Shown: positions 10,511 through 19,476, counted from the stretch's first letter. The stretch is DNA of 64,000 bases from Streptosporangium sp. NBC_01756 (GCF_035917975.1 NZ_CP109130.1:5084001-5148000), one strand, 5' to 3'. Notes: a model not told the origin generated them from the letters alone. Numbers and translations: made by a program.

Positions 10511-11221
10511 ATGACACAGAATGCTCAAGGCACGGGTGAAAGACTGAGCCGCCTGGAGATCTCCGACGCGGTCGGCGATCTGGGGTGGCGCTACATCCTG
10601 GGGGTCGTGCGCGCGTCGGTGCCCGTGGCGTCACTGACGCAGGGGTGCGAGGTCGCCGCGCGGGTGGCGGCCGTGGCCGGCGACGACGCCGACGGCAGTC
10701 TGTGGATGGACGTCCGCCGGGATCAAGTGATCATCACGCTGCAGTCCCTCGCCGCCGCCCGGGTGACCCCGCTGGAGATCGAGCTCGCCCACCGGATCTC
10801 CTCGACCGTGGACGGGCTCGGACTACGCCTCGACGCCGGAGCCGGTGAGCGGGGGGCACGGTCCGCCCAGCTCATCGAGATCGCCGTCGACGCGCTCGAC
10901 ATCGCCGCCGTCCGCCCGTTCTGGAAGGCCGTGCTGGGCTACGGCGACGAGGCCGGCGCGTCGGGGCCCGAGGACCCGCTCGTCGACCCCGCCGGTCAGG
11001 GGCCGGCGGTCTGGTTCCAGCAGATGGACGCGCCGCGGCCGCAGCGCAACCGGATCCACTTCGACGTCTCGGTCCCGCACGACGAGGCGCCCCATCGCAT
11101 CAAAGCCGCGCTGGCCGCGGGCGGAGTGCTGCTGTCCGACGCCGCGGCCCCCGCCTTCTGGGTGCTGGCGGACGCGGAGGGCAACGAGGTCTGCGTGACG
11201 ACCTGGCAGGGCAGGGACTGA
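10511..11221 (+). CDS. pterin dehydratase-like and VOC (glyoxalase-like) fusion protein
   Basis: 236 residues. The N-terminal half (about 1-105) resembles pterin-4a-carbinolamine dehydratase (PCD/DCoH), with LGWRYILGVVRASV and an LAHRISSTVDGLGLRL helix. The C-terminal half (about 115-236) is a single VOC fold (EIAVDALDIAAVRPFW, WFQQMD, RIHFDVSVPHDEA, NEVCVTTWQ). This fusion occurs in many actinobacteria; substrate unknown. No clear ribosome site precedes either in-frame ATG (10487 or 10511); the second is preferred as the protein homology begins soon after. Confidence 0.7.
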   Translation: MTQNAQGTGERLSRLEISDAVGDLGWRYILGVVRASVPVASLTQGCEVAARVAAVAGDDADGSLWMDVRRDQVIITLQSLAAARVTPLEIELAHRISSTVDGLGLRLDAGAGERGARSAQLIEIAVDALDIAAVRPFWKAVLGYGDEAGASGPEDPLVDPAGQGPAVWFQQMDAPRPQRNRIHFDVSVPHDEAPHRIKAALAAGGVLLSDAAAPAFWVLADAEGNEVCVTTWQGRD

Positions 11222-11750
11222 CCCCGGCGAGTCGTCCTCGGCCGGCTTATCGGCGGCCGGCGCGGACGGTGACGCCGACGTCGACATCGACGTCGACATC
11301 GACGCCGCGGTGCGGAGCGCGGAGGATCATGGGGGGTCCCTTCTGTCGGGGGTGATGCGGAGCCGCGGCAGATGCCTGGCCACTCCCCATTGGGCACCCG
11401 GACGGCCGTATCCGCAAGGGGGCGCGGGGCCGCGTCGGCTCGCCGCCGGGGACACCGCGATCGTCCGCCCGGGCCTCCTCCTGGCAGCGTTCTTGCCGAC
11501 GCGATCGAGCGCGATCACGGTGATCACAGCCTTGTCCATGATCACCGTTGTGGCGCTGATCTGACGGTTTTTCGCCTGCCGTCCCGCCGGCTGACGAAAA
11601 CATCGTCATCTTCTCGGTACGGACGGTGAGTTGCCGAGCCGGGAACGCGCTGCGCCTCTCTATATTCTCCGGAGAGTGGGCGTGCGTCGTGCCCGAAGCG
11701 TGAGTCCAGCGGCTCGCCCCGATGGCTGGTGCCGAGCGGTTGGAGTGGAC
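11222..11750. repeat. intergenic region with a GTCGACATCGAC repeat
   Basis: No gene is supported here. At about 11277-11303 the 12-mer GTCGACATCGAC is repeated twice, flanked by partial copies. The region 11560-11660 is AT-richer and probably holds the promoter of the membrane protein gene that follows. Confidence 0.45.
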
Positions 11751-12335
11751 ATGGTCGGTGGGGCCTCGCGCGAGCCCAGCCCGAAAGGGAAGCGGGCTTT
11801 CCCCGAGGTCGACCCCACGCTCCGGGCCACCGCGGCAGCGACGGCGGGTGGCACGCTCGTCATCTTGTGGCCCGCGTTCACACTGGGCGCGTACGGTGCC
11901 ATCTTCTTCGACTCCGTGCTGGGAATCTGGGCCGTGGCCACGGCGGTGCTGCTCTCGGGTCTGATGCTGCACACCAGAGGTGCGCTGCCCTGGGCAGGCT
12001 GGGTCGCGCTGGCACTGCCCTCGGTCTGGATCGTGCTGGCCGTCATGGCACGGAGAACCCATGGGGCTCACTACCTGCACTACTTCGAGGTGGTGCTCAC
12101 CCTGGTCGGCGCGCCGACCCTGACGTGGCTGCTGTCGAGGATCCTGCTGCCCGACTATGCCGAGCTCCCCGAACTGCACCGGCTGCGGGCAGTCCTCGTC
12201 ACGATCGCCGTCGGAATCCTGGCCTTCCTACTCGGCAAATTCAACTACCTGTTCCTCACCTGCGCTGATTTCGACATCAGCGGCAACAACACTCCTCCCG
12301 GCTGCGCACCCGGCCCGCCTCTCCACCTCCTTTGA
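11751..12335 (+). CDS. integral membrane protein of unknown function
   Basis: 194 residues with four or five hydrophobic segments (about 30-50, 53-72, 80-97, 108-130, 146-167) and a short Cys- and Pro-containing tail. I recognise no family. The ATG at 11751 has GGAG 5 nt upstream; an upstream in-frame start would add 40 Arg-rich residues that look non-coding. It lies just before transposon debris, so it may be part of a variable segment. Confidence 0.6.
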   Translation: MVGGASREPSPKGKRAFPEVDPTLRATAAATAGGTLVILWPAFTLGAYGAIFFDSVLGIWAVATAVLLSGLMLHTRGALPWAGWVALALPSVWIVLAVMARRTHGAHYLHYFEVVLTLVGAPTLTWLLSRILLPDYAELPELHRLRAVLVTIAVGILAFLLGKFNYLFLTCADFDISGNNTPPGCAPGPPLHLL

Positions 12336-12621
12336 GCACCTCTTGCCCGTATGACTCCGGTGTCCGCCCGCTCCTTCCCGCGGATAAGATGATCATGGCT
12401 GATTTTCCCCGCGACCCACCTGAACCCGTACGGCATCCTCCGGGCTCAGGTGATCAGCTTGCCTCGTCGAGCAGGCGTTGGAACGCCTCCTGTACGCGCA
12501 GCGCCTTCTGGAGGTCCTGCACCGTGGTGCGCGGGATCGTACGGAAGTATGAGCACGCTGTGGCCTGATGGGTGACGATGGCATCCTTGATGTTCGGGTG
12601 ATGGATGCCCGGATGGTCGTC

Positions 12622-12750
12622 GGTGTGCGCCAGTCCATGGGAGCGGTCGGCACCAGCGCCGACAACGCCGCCGCTGAGGCGTTCAATGCCACTCCCAAAC
12701 GCGAGACGCTGCAAGGGGCCAAGCGCTGGTCTTCAACACGGGAGGCCCGG
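12622..12750 (+). pseudogene. IS3-family transposase fragment
   Basis: About 43 codons reading GVRQSMGAVGTSADNA and onward to KRETLQGAKRW match the C-terminal part of the integrase core of IS3-type transposases. The frame upstream (12568-12621) and downstream (after 12750) no longer resembles a transposase, so this is a decayed piece. The whole spacer 12336-12857 contains no other supported gene. It interrupts the region between the DUF2516 gene and the HBHA-like gene. Confidence 0.7.
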
Positions 12751-12857
12751 TGGGTCGCAGCACGCCGACCCGCCGGGCACCGCGGTCATGACCGCACTCA
12801 CGCTCGAAGCGCGCACCGTCGGCACACAAGGCCGAGCTCACCCGGTCGTGGCGAGCC

Positions 12858-13325
12858 TCAGGCCTTGCGGGTGGAGGTGTTCTTCGGGGTGCGGTTGTTC
12901 TTCCTGGTGGCCTGGGTGGCGATGGCGGGCTCGGCCTTCTCGGAGATCTCCTCCAGCTCCAGGGCCGCCTCGCCGCTGCTCTTGGAGACGACCTTGCGGC
13001 CACGGCTGGCGAACTCCTCGTAGAGCTCGACGGCCCTGCCGGTGAAGTGGTCGGCGTAGCCGCGAGCCTTGTCGGGGAAGTCCTTGGCGTAGCCCTCGGC
13101 CTTGCCGCTGAAGTCCTTGGCATAGACCTCGGCCTTGCCGGCGAACTCCCTGGCCTTCTCCGGCAGGTCCTTGGCGGCCTCGCGGATCTCCTCGCGGCGG
13201 CCCTGCAGCCTCTGGAGCTGCTCCGGAAGCTCACGGAGCTTCTCGGCGGCGAAGTCGCCGACGCCGGCCACGGCGTAGAACGGCTTGGACTCGGCGAGTT
13301 TCTTGACTTCGGTGGCGAGAGTCAT
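12858..13325 (-). CDS. HBHA-like coiled-coil protein with basic tail
   Basis: 155 residues, almost entirely helical. An opening segment AESKPFYAVAGVGDFAAEKL is followed by repeated helical units sharing the motif AKDF (about 68-92), then an acidic helix and a Lys/Arg/Thr-rich tail (about 140-155). This layout resembles mycobacterial heparin-binding hemagglutinin (HbhA) and its actinobacterial relatives, which associate with the cell surface or lipid bodies. The basic tail is much shorter than in HbhA, so adhesion is not implied. It begins 4 nt after the stop of the XRE regulator gene, so the two form an operon, as Rv0474-Rv0475 do. Confidence 0.7.
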   Translation of the reverse strand: MTLATEVKKLAESKPFYAVAGVGDFAAEKLRELPEQLQRLQGRREEIREAAKDLPEKAREFAGKAEVYAKDFSGKAEGYAKDFPDKARGYADHFTGRAVELYEEFASRGRKVVSKSSGEAALELEEISEKAEPAIATQATRKNNRTPKNTSTRKA

Positions 13326-13329
13326 TGGA

Positions 13330-13863
13330 TCAACCTTCCTTGGTTTCCGATGTGGCGTCGCCGTTGGCCGAAGGTGCCTCGTAGGGCTTCAGCGCGGCGA
13401 GATATCCCTCGGGCAGCGGTGCGTCGTCGTTCGGCGAGGAGCCGGCGTCGCCTCCCTGCGGCTCCGGTGCGGGACGTGCCTCCTGGAAGGTGTCCCCGTC
13501 CCCGTCCCCGTCCGCCTCCGCGGCCCGGTTCTCCTTGCGGAACGACTCGTAGATGTCGATCAGCACCTGGCGCTGGCGCTCCGTGATGAGGCGGTCGGTC
13601 CTGATCGCGCTCAGCACATCGTTGTCCGGCTCGCGCTCCTCGATGAGACCGGCTTGGACGTACAGCGCCTGCGACGAGATGTGCAGCCCCTTGGCGATCT
13701 GGTTCAGGATCTCCGCACTGGGCTTGCGCAGTCCCCGCTCGATCTGGCTGAGGTAGGGGTTGGAGACCCCCGCCGCGCTGGCGAGCTGGCGCAGGGAGAT
13801 CTTCGCCTGCGTGCGCTGCTCGCGGATGTACTCGCCGATCGAGCCGACCTTGGGTAATGCCAT
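13330..13863 (-). CDS. XRE-family regulator of the HBHA-like gene
   Basis: 177 residues. An XRE helix-turn-helix occupies about residues 8-64 (LRQLASAAGVSNPYLSQIERG), then a helical middle and an acidic, Asp/Gly- and Pro-rich C-terminal tail that is probably disordered. It is similar in design to mycobacterial Rv0474. The ATG at 13863 is preferred over an upstream in-frame start that would include the palindromic operator candidate. It is the first gene of a two-gene operon with the HBHA-like gene. Confidence 0.8.
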   Translation of the reverse strand: MALPKVGSIGEYIREQRTQAKISLRQLASAAGVSNPYLSQIERGLRKPSAEILNQIAKGLHISSQALYVQAGLIEEREPDNDVLSAIRTDRLITERQRQVLIDIYESFRKENRAAEADGDGDGDTFQEARPAPEPQGGDAGSSPNDDAPLPEGYLAALKPYEAPSANGDATSETKEG

Positions 13864-13884
13864 GTCTTCAGTCTGCCCGATAGT

Positions 13885-13922
13885 GCTTGCAATTGCAAAC
13901 GCTTCGGTTAACAGTTGCAAGC
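13885..13922. promoter_or_regulatory. TTGCAA inverted-repeat operator candidate
   Basis: Upstream of the XRE gene the palindrome TTGCAATTGCAA (13887-13898) is nested in a larger inverted repeat with arms GCTTGCAA (13885-13892) and TTGCAAGC (13915-13922). Three copies of TTGCAA within 38 bp, only 22 bp from the start codon, suggest autoregulation by the XRE protein. The M56 gene ends close by, so the site is specific to the XRE operon. Confidence 0.5.
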
Positions 13923-13932
13923 AAAGAAAGGG

Positions 13933-14859
13933 TCAGTGCGGAATCAACCAGAGCAAAGGCGCGGAAGCGGTCAAGGTGACGGAGAAGGCGACGATGCTGT
14001 AGCGGACCCCGAGGGGTAGGTACGGGCCGGGGGTGATGAGGCGCTCGACCCGGGCCATCACCGCCGAGGAGGAGCCGGCCGCGCCGAGCGCTCCGTTCGG
14101 GGTCGGCACCGCGCCCGCCGTGCCGAAGCGGAGCAGGGCGGTGGCCAGCCGGCGCGGGGAGCAGTAGCGGCGGGCCACGTCGTCGGCGGCCATCTCCACC
14201 AGCAGGCTGACCTCGTTCTGCACGGTCGCGATGAATCGCGACCAGGGCAGCGCCCGGCGCAGCGCGGCGAAGGGGAGCAGCACCAGGTCGTGGCGCTCGC
14301 GGACGTGCGCGGTCTCGTGGGCGAGCACCGCGGTCAGCTCGTCGGCGGACAGCAGCTTCAGGGTGCCCGCGCTGACGACGACCTGGGAGCGGAGGCCGGG
14401 TACGCAGTAGGCGGTGGCCCCCGGGTGGTCGACCACCCGCACGCCGGGGACCCCGGGATCCTCGCGGGCGATGAGGGTGAGCAGGACGCGGTGGCGGTGC
14501 CGGGCGCGGAGCGTCTGCACGCCCGCGCTCAGCAGCACCATGACGAGTACGGTGAGCGCGGTCAGCCCGGCGACGAGGGCCAGGATGCGCGGCAGGTCGT
14601 AGGGTTCGAGCGGGCCGTCCCCGGCGCCGAGCGCGGAGGAGGCGAAGGCGGCGAGACCGTGCAGCACGCCCTGGCCGTAGGGCTCCAGGGCGTAGGCGAG
14701 CAGCGCGCCGGTCCCGGCCAGGCCCCAGGTGACGCCGAGCGCCTGCCACAGGACGATGGCGACATGCGGGGCCCGGTAGGTCCACCGCGCCCGGGTGAAC
14801 CGCCAGGCTCCAACCGCGCAGACCAAGGCGAGTGTCGCCAGGGCTGCCGCGGTTATCAC
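13933..14859 (-). CDS. M56/BlaR1-type membrane metalloprotease
   Basis: 308 residues. Hydrophobic helices lie at about 3-20, 33-55 and 93-113, followed by a cytoplasmic protease domain with the zinc motif HETAH (about residue 180), then a C-terminal membrane segment. This is the actinobacterial M56 family related to BlaR1/MecR1, but it lacks the extracellular penicillin-binding sensor domain, so the trigger is unknown. Its GTG start overlaps the stop of the BlaI-type gene, giving translational coupling. The expected role is to inactivate the repressor upon signal. Confidence 0.85.
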   Translation of the reverse strand: MITAAALATLALVCAVGAWRFTRARWTYRAPHVAIVLWQALGVTWGLAGTGALLAYALEPYGQGVLHGLAAFASSALGAGDGPLEPYDLPRILALVAGLTALTVLVMVLLSAGVQTLRARHRHRVLLTLIAREDPGVPGVRVVDHPGATAYCVPGLRSQVVVSAGTLKLLSADELTAVLAHETAHVRERHDLVLLPFAALRRALPWSRFIATVQNEVSLLVEMAADDVARRYCSPRRLATALLRFGTAGAVPTPNGALGAAGSSSAVMARVERLITPGPYLPLGVRYSIVAFSVTLTASAPLLWLIPH

Positions 14860-15212
14860 TCGTCCTCCAGCTCCGTCAGGGCTCTGCGCAGGATCTCCGC
14901 CTCGTTGCCGGAGACGGTCTGTGCGAATCGGGTAAGTGCGGCCGACCGGTCTCCGGTCAGGTCGAGTGCTTCAAGCATAAGCTCCGCGATGTATGCGTCG
15001 CGGCTCTCCGCCGGTTCGTACCGCCACGCGCGCCCGTCACGGGTGCGGTGCAGGAACCCCTTGCGGGTGAGCCGGTCGAGCACGGTCATCACGGTCGTGG
15101 GCGCGAGATCCCGGTCGGCGATGAGACGCCCGACCTCGCGCGCGGTGACCGCGGATGGCTGTGCCCAGATGATGTCCATGATGCTGCGTTCCAGCTCGCC
15201 GAGACCCTTCAC
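14856..15212 (-). CDS. BlaI/MecI/CopY-family repressor
   Basis: 118 residues, penicillinase-repressor winged helix: GELERSIMDIIWAQ, AREVGRLIADR, TTVMTVLDRLTRKGFLHR, then the dimerisation helix. It is encoded with and overlaps an M56 protease gene, the usual regulator-protease pairing. The GTG start at 15212 has a -10-like TAGGCT exactly 7 nt upstream and no ribosome site, so the transcript may be leaderless. A GTAGTACTAC palindrome overlaps the -35 region, as expected for self-repression. Targets other than its own operon are not visible. Confidence 0.85.
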   Translation of the reverse strand: MKGLGELERSIMDIIWAQPSAVTAREVGRLIADRDLAPTTVMTVLDRLTRKGFLHRTRDGRAWRYEPAESRDAYIAELMLEALDLTGDRSAALTRFAQTVSGNEAEILRRALTELEDE

Positions 15213-15219
15213 AGGGACA

Positions 15220-15253
15220 AGCCTAACTCCCGCACCACGAGGGGTAGTACTAC
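15220..15253 (-). promoter_or_regulatory. leaderless promoter and BlaI-type operator
   Basis: On the minus strand TAGGCT (15220-15225) is separated by 7 nt from the GTG start. The perfect palindrome GTAGTACTAC (15244-15253) sits where the -35 box would be. TACTAC/GTAGTA half sites are typical of BlaI/MecI operators. Confidence 0.6.
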
Positions 15254-15362
15254 GGGCTGTCGAGTTTCCCGGATCGCCGGGAATCCCGGGGCGGACGGCG
15301 TCTTGGACCGGCGGGGGGCAGACTCGGTGGAGAAGCCGTCAGCCGTGAAAGGTCGCATCGCC

Positions 15363-15869
15363 ATGGAGATCAGACTGATCCAGGGGGACATCACCGGACA
15401 GGAGGTCGACGCGGTGGTCAACGCGGCGAACTCCTCGCTGCTGGGCGGCGGAGGCGTCGACGGGGCCATCCACCGCCGGGGCGGTCCGGAGATCCTGCAG
15501 GAGTGCCGGGCCCTGCGGGCGTCGCACTACGGCCGGGGCCTGCCCACCGGGCAGGCGGTCGCCACCACCGCCGGCCACCTCCCCGCCCGCTGGGTGATCC
15601 ACACCGTCGGCCCGGTCCACTCGGCGGCGGAGGACCGTTCGGCGCTGCTCGCCTCGTGCTACCGCGAGTCGTTGCGGGTCGCCGACGAGCTGGGGGCCGC
15701 CACCGTGGCCTTCCCCGCGATCTCGACCGGGGTCTACGGCTGGCCGATGGACGACGGCGCCCGCATCGCGCTGTCGACCGTACGGTGGACGCCCACGAGC
15801 GTCACCGAGGTCAGGTTCGTGCTGTTCGACGCGGTGGCCTACGCCACCTTCGAGAGCGCGCTCGCCTGA
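15363..15869 (+). CDS. macrodomain protein, O-acetyl-ADP-ribose deacetylase type
   Basis: 168 residues forming a single macrodomain. Visible motifs are GDIT near residue 9, the ADP-ribose loop VVNAANSSLLGGGGVDGAIH (about 18-37), and the second loop around ISTGVYGWP. This MacroD/YmdB-type arrangement hydrolyses O-acetyl-ADP-ribose or mono-ADP-ribosyl links (family knowledge). ATG 15363 has AAAGG about 11 nt upstream; longer readings run back through the BlaI operator. It is divergent from the blaI-type gene. The 3' end is included in a 75-bp duplication. Confidence 0.9.
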   Translation: MEIRLIQGDITGQEVDAVVNAANSSLLGGGGVDGAIHRRGGPEILQECRALRASHYGRGLPTGQAVATTAGHLPARWVIHTVGPVHSAAEDRSALLASCYRESLRVADELGAATVAFPAISTGVYGWPMDDGARIALSTVRWTPTSVTEVRFVLFDAVAYATFESALA

Positions 15870-15978
15870 CGGGTTCTCGTCGTGGAGACCTCGTCGCGGT
15901 CGTCGTCCCGGTCGGTCGCCACCTTCGAGAGCGTGCTCGCCTGGCAGGTTCCCGTCGTGGAGATCCCGTCCCGGTCGG
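15843..15978 (+). repeat. 75-bp in-frame duplication of the macrodomain gene 3' end
   Basis: The block starting at 15843 (GCCACCTTCGAGAGCG) recurs at 15918 with few changes over about 60 bp. The period of 75 keeps the reading frame. In the first copy the stop TGA follows CTCGCC; in the second the same position is TGG, so only the first copy ends the protein. The spacer 15870-16046 has no other feature. Confidence 0.75.
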
Positions 15979-16046
15979 TCGGGTCCGCGATGAAGTCGGG
16001 CCCGCGATGAGCGGGAGACCGGGCGGGTAGGGCCGATGTCCCGCGG

Positions 16047-16865
16047 TCAGCCCGCCCCCGGGTGTGATTCCGGGAGCAGGGGGGCGACGGCCGACCAGGG
16101 GAGGGTGAGCTCGCCGAGCCTCCAGCGGGCGGGGCCGCCCAGCGAGGGGCGTTCCGCCACGGGCCAGGCTCCGGCGAGCGTCCGCACGGCGGCGATCCAC
16201 CGCTGGCGTGAGCCGTACGGGCCCAGGGGGGCGGTGACCGCCCACGCGTGGTCGAAGTCGCGGAGGAAGGCGTGGATGGGCTCGCCGGGGACGTTGCGGT
16301 GGATCAGCGTCTTGGGCAGGCGTTCGGCCAGGTCGGAGGGGCGTTCGAAGGCGTCGAACCGGGCGGAGAAGGTCAGCGTCCGGGGGCCGGAGCCGTCCAG
16401 CCCGGCCCAGACCGCGCGGTGGCCCACCTCCGAGCAGGTGCCCTCGACGATCACCCCGCCCGGGGCGATCCTGCCGCGGAGCATCGTCCAGTAGTCCCAC
16501 GCCTCGGCCTCGCCGTACTGCCGCAGCACGTTGAACGCCCGGACCAGCAGGGGCGGCCGGCTCACCGGCAGTTCGAAGCCGCCCAGCGCGAAGGACAGCC
16601 CCGGGCGTTCGTACGGCTTCGCCGCCGCCACCCTGGCCGGGTCGATCTCGATGCCGACGACCTCGACCGACGGGCAGATCCTCCGCAGCCGCAGGAACAG
16701 CTCCAGGGTCGTGGTGTGCGAGGCCCCGTAGCCGAGGTCGACCACCAGCGGGCGGTCCGCGATGCGCAGGAGACGGCCGTGGACGGCGGCGATCCACCGG
16801 TCGGCCCGCCGCAGCCGGTTGTGTCCCGTCGTCCCCCTGGTGATCGCCCCGATCGGTCTCCCCAT
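16047..16865 (-). CDS. class I SAM-dependent methyltransferase-like protein
   Basis: 272 residues. A Rossmann-type core shows motif [18 protein letters not shown] (about 41-57), motif [17 protein letters not shown] (about 68-82) and a later strand [11 protein letters not shown]. The family is a conserved actinobacterial methyltransferase; substrate not known. The start lies 1 nt after the stop of the upstream SDR gene, so both are in one transcript. Confidence 0.75.
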   Translation of the reverse strand: MGRPIGAITRGTTGHNRLRRADRWIAAVHGRLLRIADRPLVVDLGYGASHTTTLELFLRLRRICPSVEVVGIEIDPARVAAAKPYERPGLSFALGGFELPVSRPPLLVRAFNVLRQYGEAEAWDYWTMLRGRIAPGGVIVEGTCSEVGHRAVWAGLDGSGPRTLTFSARFDAFERPSDLAERLPKTLIHRNVPGEPIHAFLRDFDHAWAVTAPLGPYGSRQRWIAAVRTLAGAWPVAERPSLGGPARWRLGELTLPWSAVAPLLPESHPGAG

Positions 16866-16866
16866 G

Positions 16867-17604
16867 TCAGACGCGGTGGACCTTGTGCTGGGCGGCCTGG
16901 GCGCGGGGACGGATGACCAGGCGGTCGATGTTCACGTGGGCGGGACGGGTGACGCACCACGCCACGGCGTCGGCCACGTCGTCGGCCGACAGCGGATCGG
17001 GGACGCCCTGGTAGACGCGGTCGGCGGCGGCGGAGTCACCGCGGAAGCGGTTGAGGGCGAACTCCTCGGTGTGGACCATGCCGGGGGCGATCTCGACGAT
17101 CCGGACCGGCTCGCCGCACAACTCCAGCCGGAGCACCTCGGTCATGGAGCTCTGGGCATGCTTGGCCGCGTTGTAACCGCCGCCGCCCTCGTAGGAGACC
17201 AGCCCGGCGACCGAGGTCAGCATCACCAGCACCCCGTCGCCCGACTCGACGAGCCGGGGCAGCAGCGCCTGGGTGACACGGAGCGAGCCCAGCACGTTGA
17301 TGTCGTACATCTTCTGCCAGTCGGCCGCGTCCCCGCTCGCCACCGGCTCCAGGCCGATCGCGCCGCCCGCGTTGTTGACCAGCACGTCGCAGCGGTCCAG
17401 GGCGGCGGCGAGCTCGTCGACCGACTCCTGGGAGGTCACGTCCAGGGTCACCGCGCGGATCCCGGGCACCTCGGCGGCCAGCCCGTCCAGCCGGTCCCGG
17501 CGCCGCGCGGCGGCCACCACGTCGAAGCCCTCGGCCGCCAGCCGGCGCGCCGTCGCCTCGCCGATCCCGCTGCTGGCACCTGTCACCACTGCTGTCTTGT
17601 TCAT
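16867..17604 (-). CDS. short-chain dehydrogenase/reductase (SDR)
   Basis: 245 residues, classical SDR. Cofactor motif TGASSGIG (8-15), NNAGG (about 81), catalytic Ser in [13 protein letters not shown] and YxxxK as YNAAKHA (about 143-149), then PGMV. It resembles YdfG-like NADP-dependent 3-hydroxy acid dehydrogenases. It is the first gene of a two-gene operon with the methyltransferase, and divergent from mshA with a 99-bp shared promoter region. Confidence 0.88.
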   Translation of the reverse strand: MNKTAVVTGASSGIGEATARRLAAEGFDVVAAARRRDRLDGLAAEVPGIRAVTLDVTSQESVDELAAALDRCDVLVNNAGGAIGLEPVASGDAADWQKMYDINVLGSLRVTQALLPRLVESGDGVLVMLTSVAGLVSYEGGGGYNAAKHAQSSMTEVLRLELCGEPVRIVEIAPGMVHTEEFALNRFRGDSAAADRVYQGVPDPLSADDVADAVAWCVTRPAHVNIDRLVIRPRAQAAQHKVHRV

Positions 17605-17703
17605 GGCCCTCAATCCTGCCAGGGCGGCGCTCGGCCCGGCCTGGTGCATCCATATGACGGGAATATTACGAAGTGGTGGAGGGTTACATCCCCCTCGGAG
17701 GTG

Positions 17704-18987
17704 ATGTCGGTGAGGCGACGACGGGTCAACCGAGTCGCGACGATCAGCATGCACACGTCTCCCCTCGACCAACCGGGGACCGGAGACGCGGGCGGCATGA
17801 ACGTCTACATCGTCGAGGTGGCCAAACGCCTCGCCACGCTGGGTGTGGAGGTCGAGATCTTCACCCGGCAGACCTCCCGCGAGCTGCCACCGGTCGCCGA
17901 ACTCGCCCCGGGCGTCTCGGTCCGCCACGTCACCGCCGGGCCGTACGAGGAGCTCGACAAAGGCGACCTGCCCGGCCAGCTCTGCGGTTTCCTGTCGGGT
18001 GTGCTGCGCACCGAGGCCATGTACGACCCGGGCCGCTACGACGTGATCCACTCCCACTACTGGCTCTCCGGCCAGGTGGGCTGGCTGGCCAAGGAGCGCT
18101 GGGGCGTGCCGCTGGTGCACACCATGCACACCATGGCCAAGGTCAAGAACCTCCTGCTCGCCAAGGGCGACAGACCCGAGCCGACCGCCCGTGTGCTGGG
18201 CGAGGAGCAGGTCGTCCAGGTGGCAGACCGGCTGGTGGCCAACACCCCGACCGAGGCCCGGGAGCTCATCGAGTTGTACGGCGCCGCCCCCGGCCGCGTC
18301 GAGGTCGTCAACCCCGGTGTGAACCTCACGGTCTTCCAGCCCGCGTCCAAGGGCGCGGCCCGCCACCGGCTCGCGCTGCCGCAGGACGCCCACGTGCTGC
18401 TGTTCGTGGGCCGCGTACAGCCGCTCAAAGGCCCCGACGTACTGCTGCGCGCCGCAGCCCGGATGCTCGTCGACGATCCCTCGCTCCGGTCCAGGCTCGT
18501 CGTCGCCTGCGTCGGAGGCCTCAGCGGCAACGGACGGGCCCAGCCCTCCTACCTCACCGACCTCGCCGCCTCCCTGGGTATCTCCGACGTGGTCAGGATC
18601 GTCCCACCGGCGCCCCAGTACGGTCTGGCCGACTGGTACCGCGCGGCAGACGTTACGGTGGTCCCCTCGCACAACGAGTCGTTCGGCCTGGTCGCCCTGG
18701 AGTCCCAGGCCTGCGGCACGCCGGTCGCCGCGGCATCCGTGGGCGGCCTGCGCACCGCCGTACGCGACGGGGTCTCCGGCGTGCTCGTCGACGGTCACGA
18801 CCCGCATGACTGGGCACAGGTGCTCAGCCGGTTCGTGCGCCGCCCGGCCTGGCGCGACACGCTCTCGACGGGGGCGGTGACCCATGCCGCGGCCTTCGGC
18901 TGGTCGGCCACCGCGGCCCGGCTCGCGGACGTCTACGTGGGGGCGATGGCGAATCTTCACCACACCCCGATCGCGGTCGGCTCGTAG
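17704..18987 (+). CDS. mshA: D-inositol-3-phosphate glycosyltransferase (mycothiol step 1)
   Basis: 427 residues, GT4-type glycosyltransferase that joins UDP-GlcNAc to 1-L-myo-inositol-1-phosphate, the first step of mycothiol synthesis. MshA hallmarks visible: [20 protein letters not shown] near the start, [26 protein letters not shown], the nucleotide-sugar motif [14 protein letters not shown], and [23 protein letters not shown] ends 2 nt before ATG 17704 but 8 nt before an in-frame GTG at 17710, so the true start may be 17710. The order mshA / YbjN / gpm / senX3 / regX3 matches Mycobacterium tuberculosis Rv0486-Rv0491. Confidence 0.93.
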   Translation: MSVRRRRVNRVATISMHTSPLDQPGTGDAGGMNVYIVEVAKRLATLGVEVEIFTRQTSRELPPVAELAPGVSVRHVTAGPYEELDKGDLPGQLCGFLSGVLRTEAMYDPGRYDVIHSHYWLSGQVGWLAKERWGVPLVHTMHTMAKVKNLLLAKGDRPEPTARVLGEEQVVQVADRLVANTPTEARELIELYGAAPGRVEVVNPGVNLTVFQPASKGAARHRLALPQDAHVLLFVGRVQPLKGPDVLLRAAARMLVDDPSLRSRLVVACVGGLSGNGRAQPSYLTDLAASLGISDVVRIVPPAPQYGLADWYRAADVTVVPSHNESFGLVALESQACGTPVAAASVGGLRTAVRDGVSGVLVDGHDPHDWAQVLSRFVRRPAWRDTLSTGAVTHAAAFGWSATAARLADVYVGAMANLHHTPIAVGS

Positions 18988-18990
18988 GCT
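18985..18990 (+). promoter_or_regulatory. -10 element of a leaderless ybjN-type gene
   Basis: TAGGCT, which includes the TAG stop codon of mshA, followed by 6 nt and then the ATG at 18997. No ribosome-binding sequence is present. Confidence 0.5.
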
Positions 18991-18996
18991 GGGCGC

Positions 18997-19476
18997 ATGC
19001 GTGAAACGATCGAGGCGGCGCTGAAAGGCGCGGAGGTCTCCTACGAGGAGCCCCGGCCGGGGGCCTTCCTGGCGAAGCTCCCCGGCCAGCACAAGCTCGC
19101 GACCATGACGTGGCTGATTCTGGGGGACCAGGCCCTGCACGTGGAGGCGTTCTTCTGCCGCCAGCCTGACGAGAACCACGCCGACTTCTACCGCTGGCTG
19201 CTGACCAAGAACGGCTCCACGTACGGCGTGCACTTCGCCCTCGACCCGATCGGCGACGTCTACCTCGTCGGCCGGATCCCGCTGGCGGCGATCTCTGAAG
19301 GTGAGATCGACCGGCTGCTCGGCTGCGTGCTCACCTACTCCGACGAGGGCTTCGACCGGGCGCTGGAGCTGGGTTTCGCCTCCTCGATCCGGCGTGAGTG
19401 GGAGTGGCGCGCCAAGCGCGGCGAGTCGCTCGCCAACCTGCAGGCGTTCGCCCGGTTCGCCGACCCCGACCGCTGA
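18997..19476 (+). CDS. YbjN-domain protein
   Basis: 159 residues, one YbjN fold of type III secretion chaperone-like topology: a short N-terminal helix, a strand FLAKLPG, then HVEAFFCRQPDENHADFYRWLL and VYLVGRIPLAAI. It corresponds to Rv0487 in the conserved mshA-gpm1 interval; function unknown. The stop codon lies in the first unit of a 30-bp tandem repeat array. A -10-like element 6 nt before the ATG suggests leaderless transcription. Confidence 0.82.
   Translation: MRETIEAALKGAEVSYEEPRPGAFLAKLPGQHKLATMTWLILGDQALHVEAFFCRQPDENHADFYRWLLTKNGSTYGVHFALDPIGDVYLVGRIPLAAISEGEIDRLLGCVLTYSDEGFDRALELGFASSIRREWEWRAKRGESLANLQAFARFADPDR

Noticed and set aside
12454..12714. possible minus-strand gene ending in FQRLLDEAS
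   Set aside because: The last ~45 codons look protein-like, but there is no recognisable family or start and half overlaps the IS3 fragment on the other strand.
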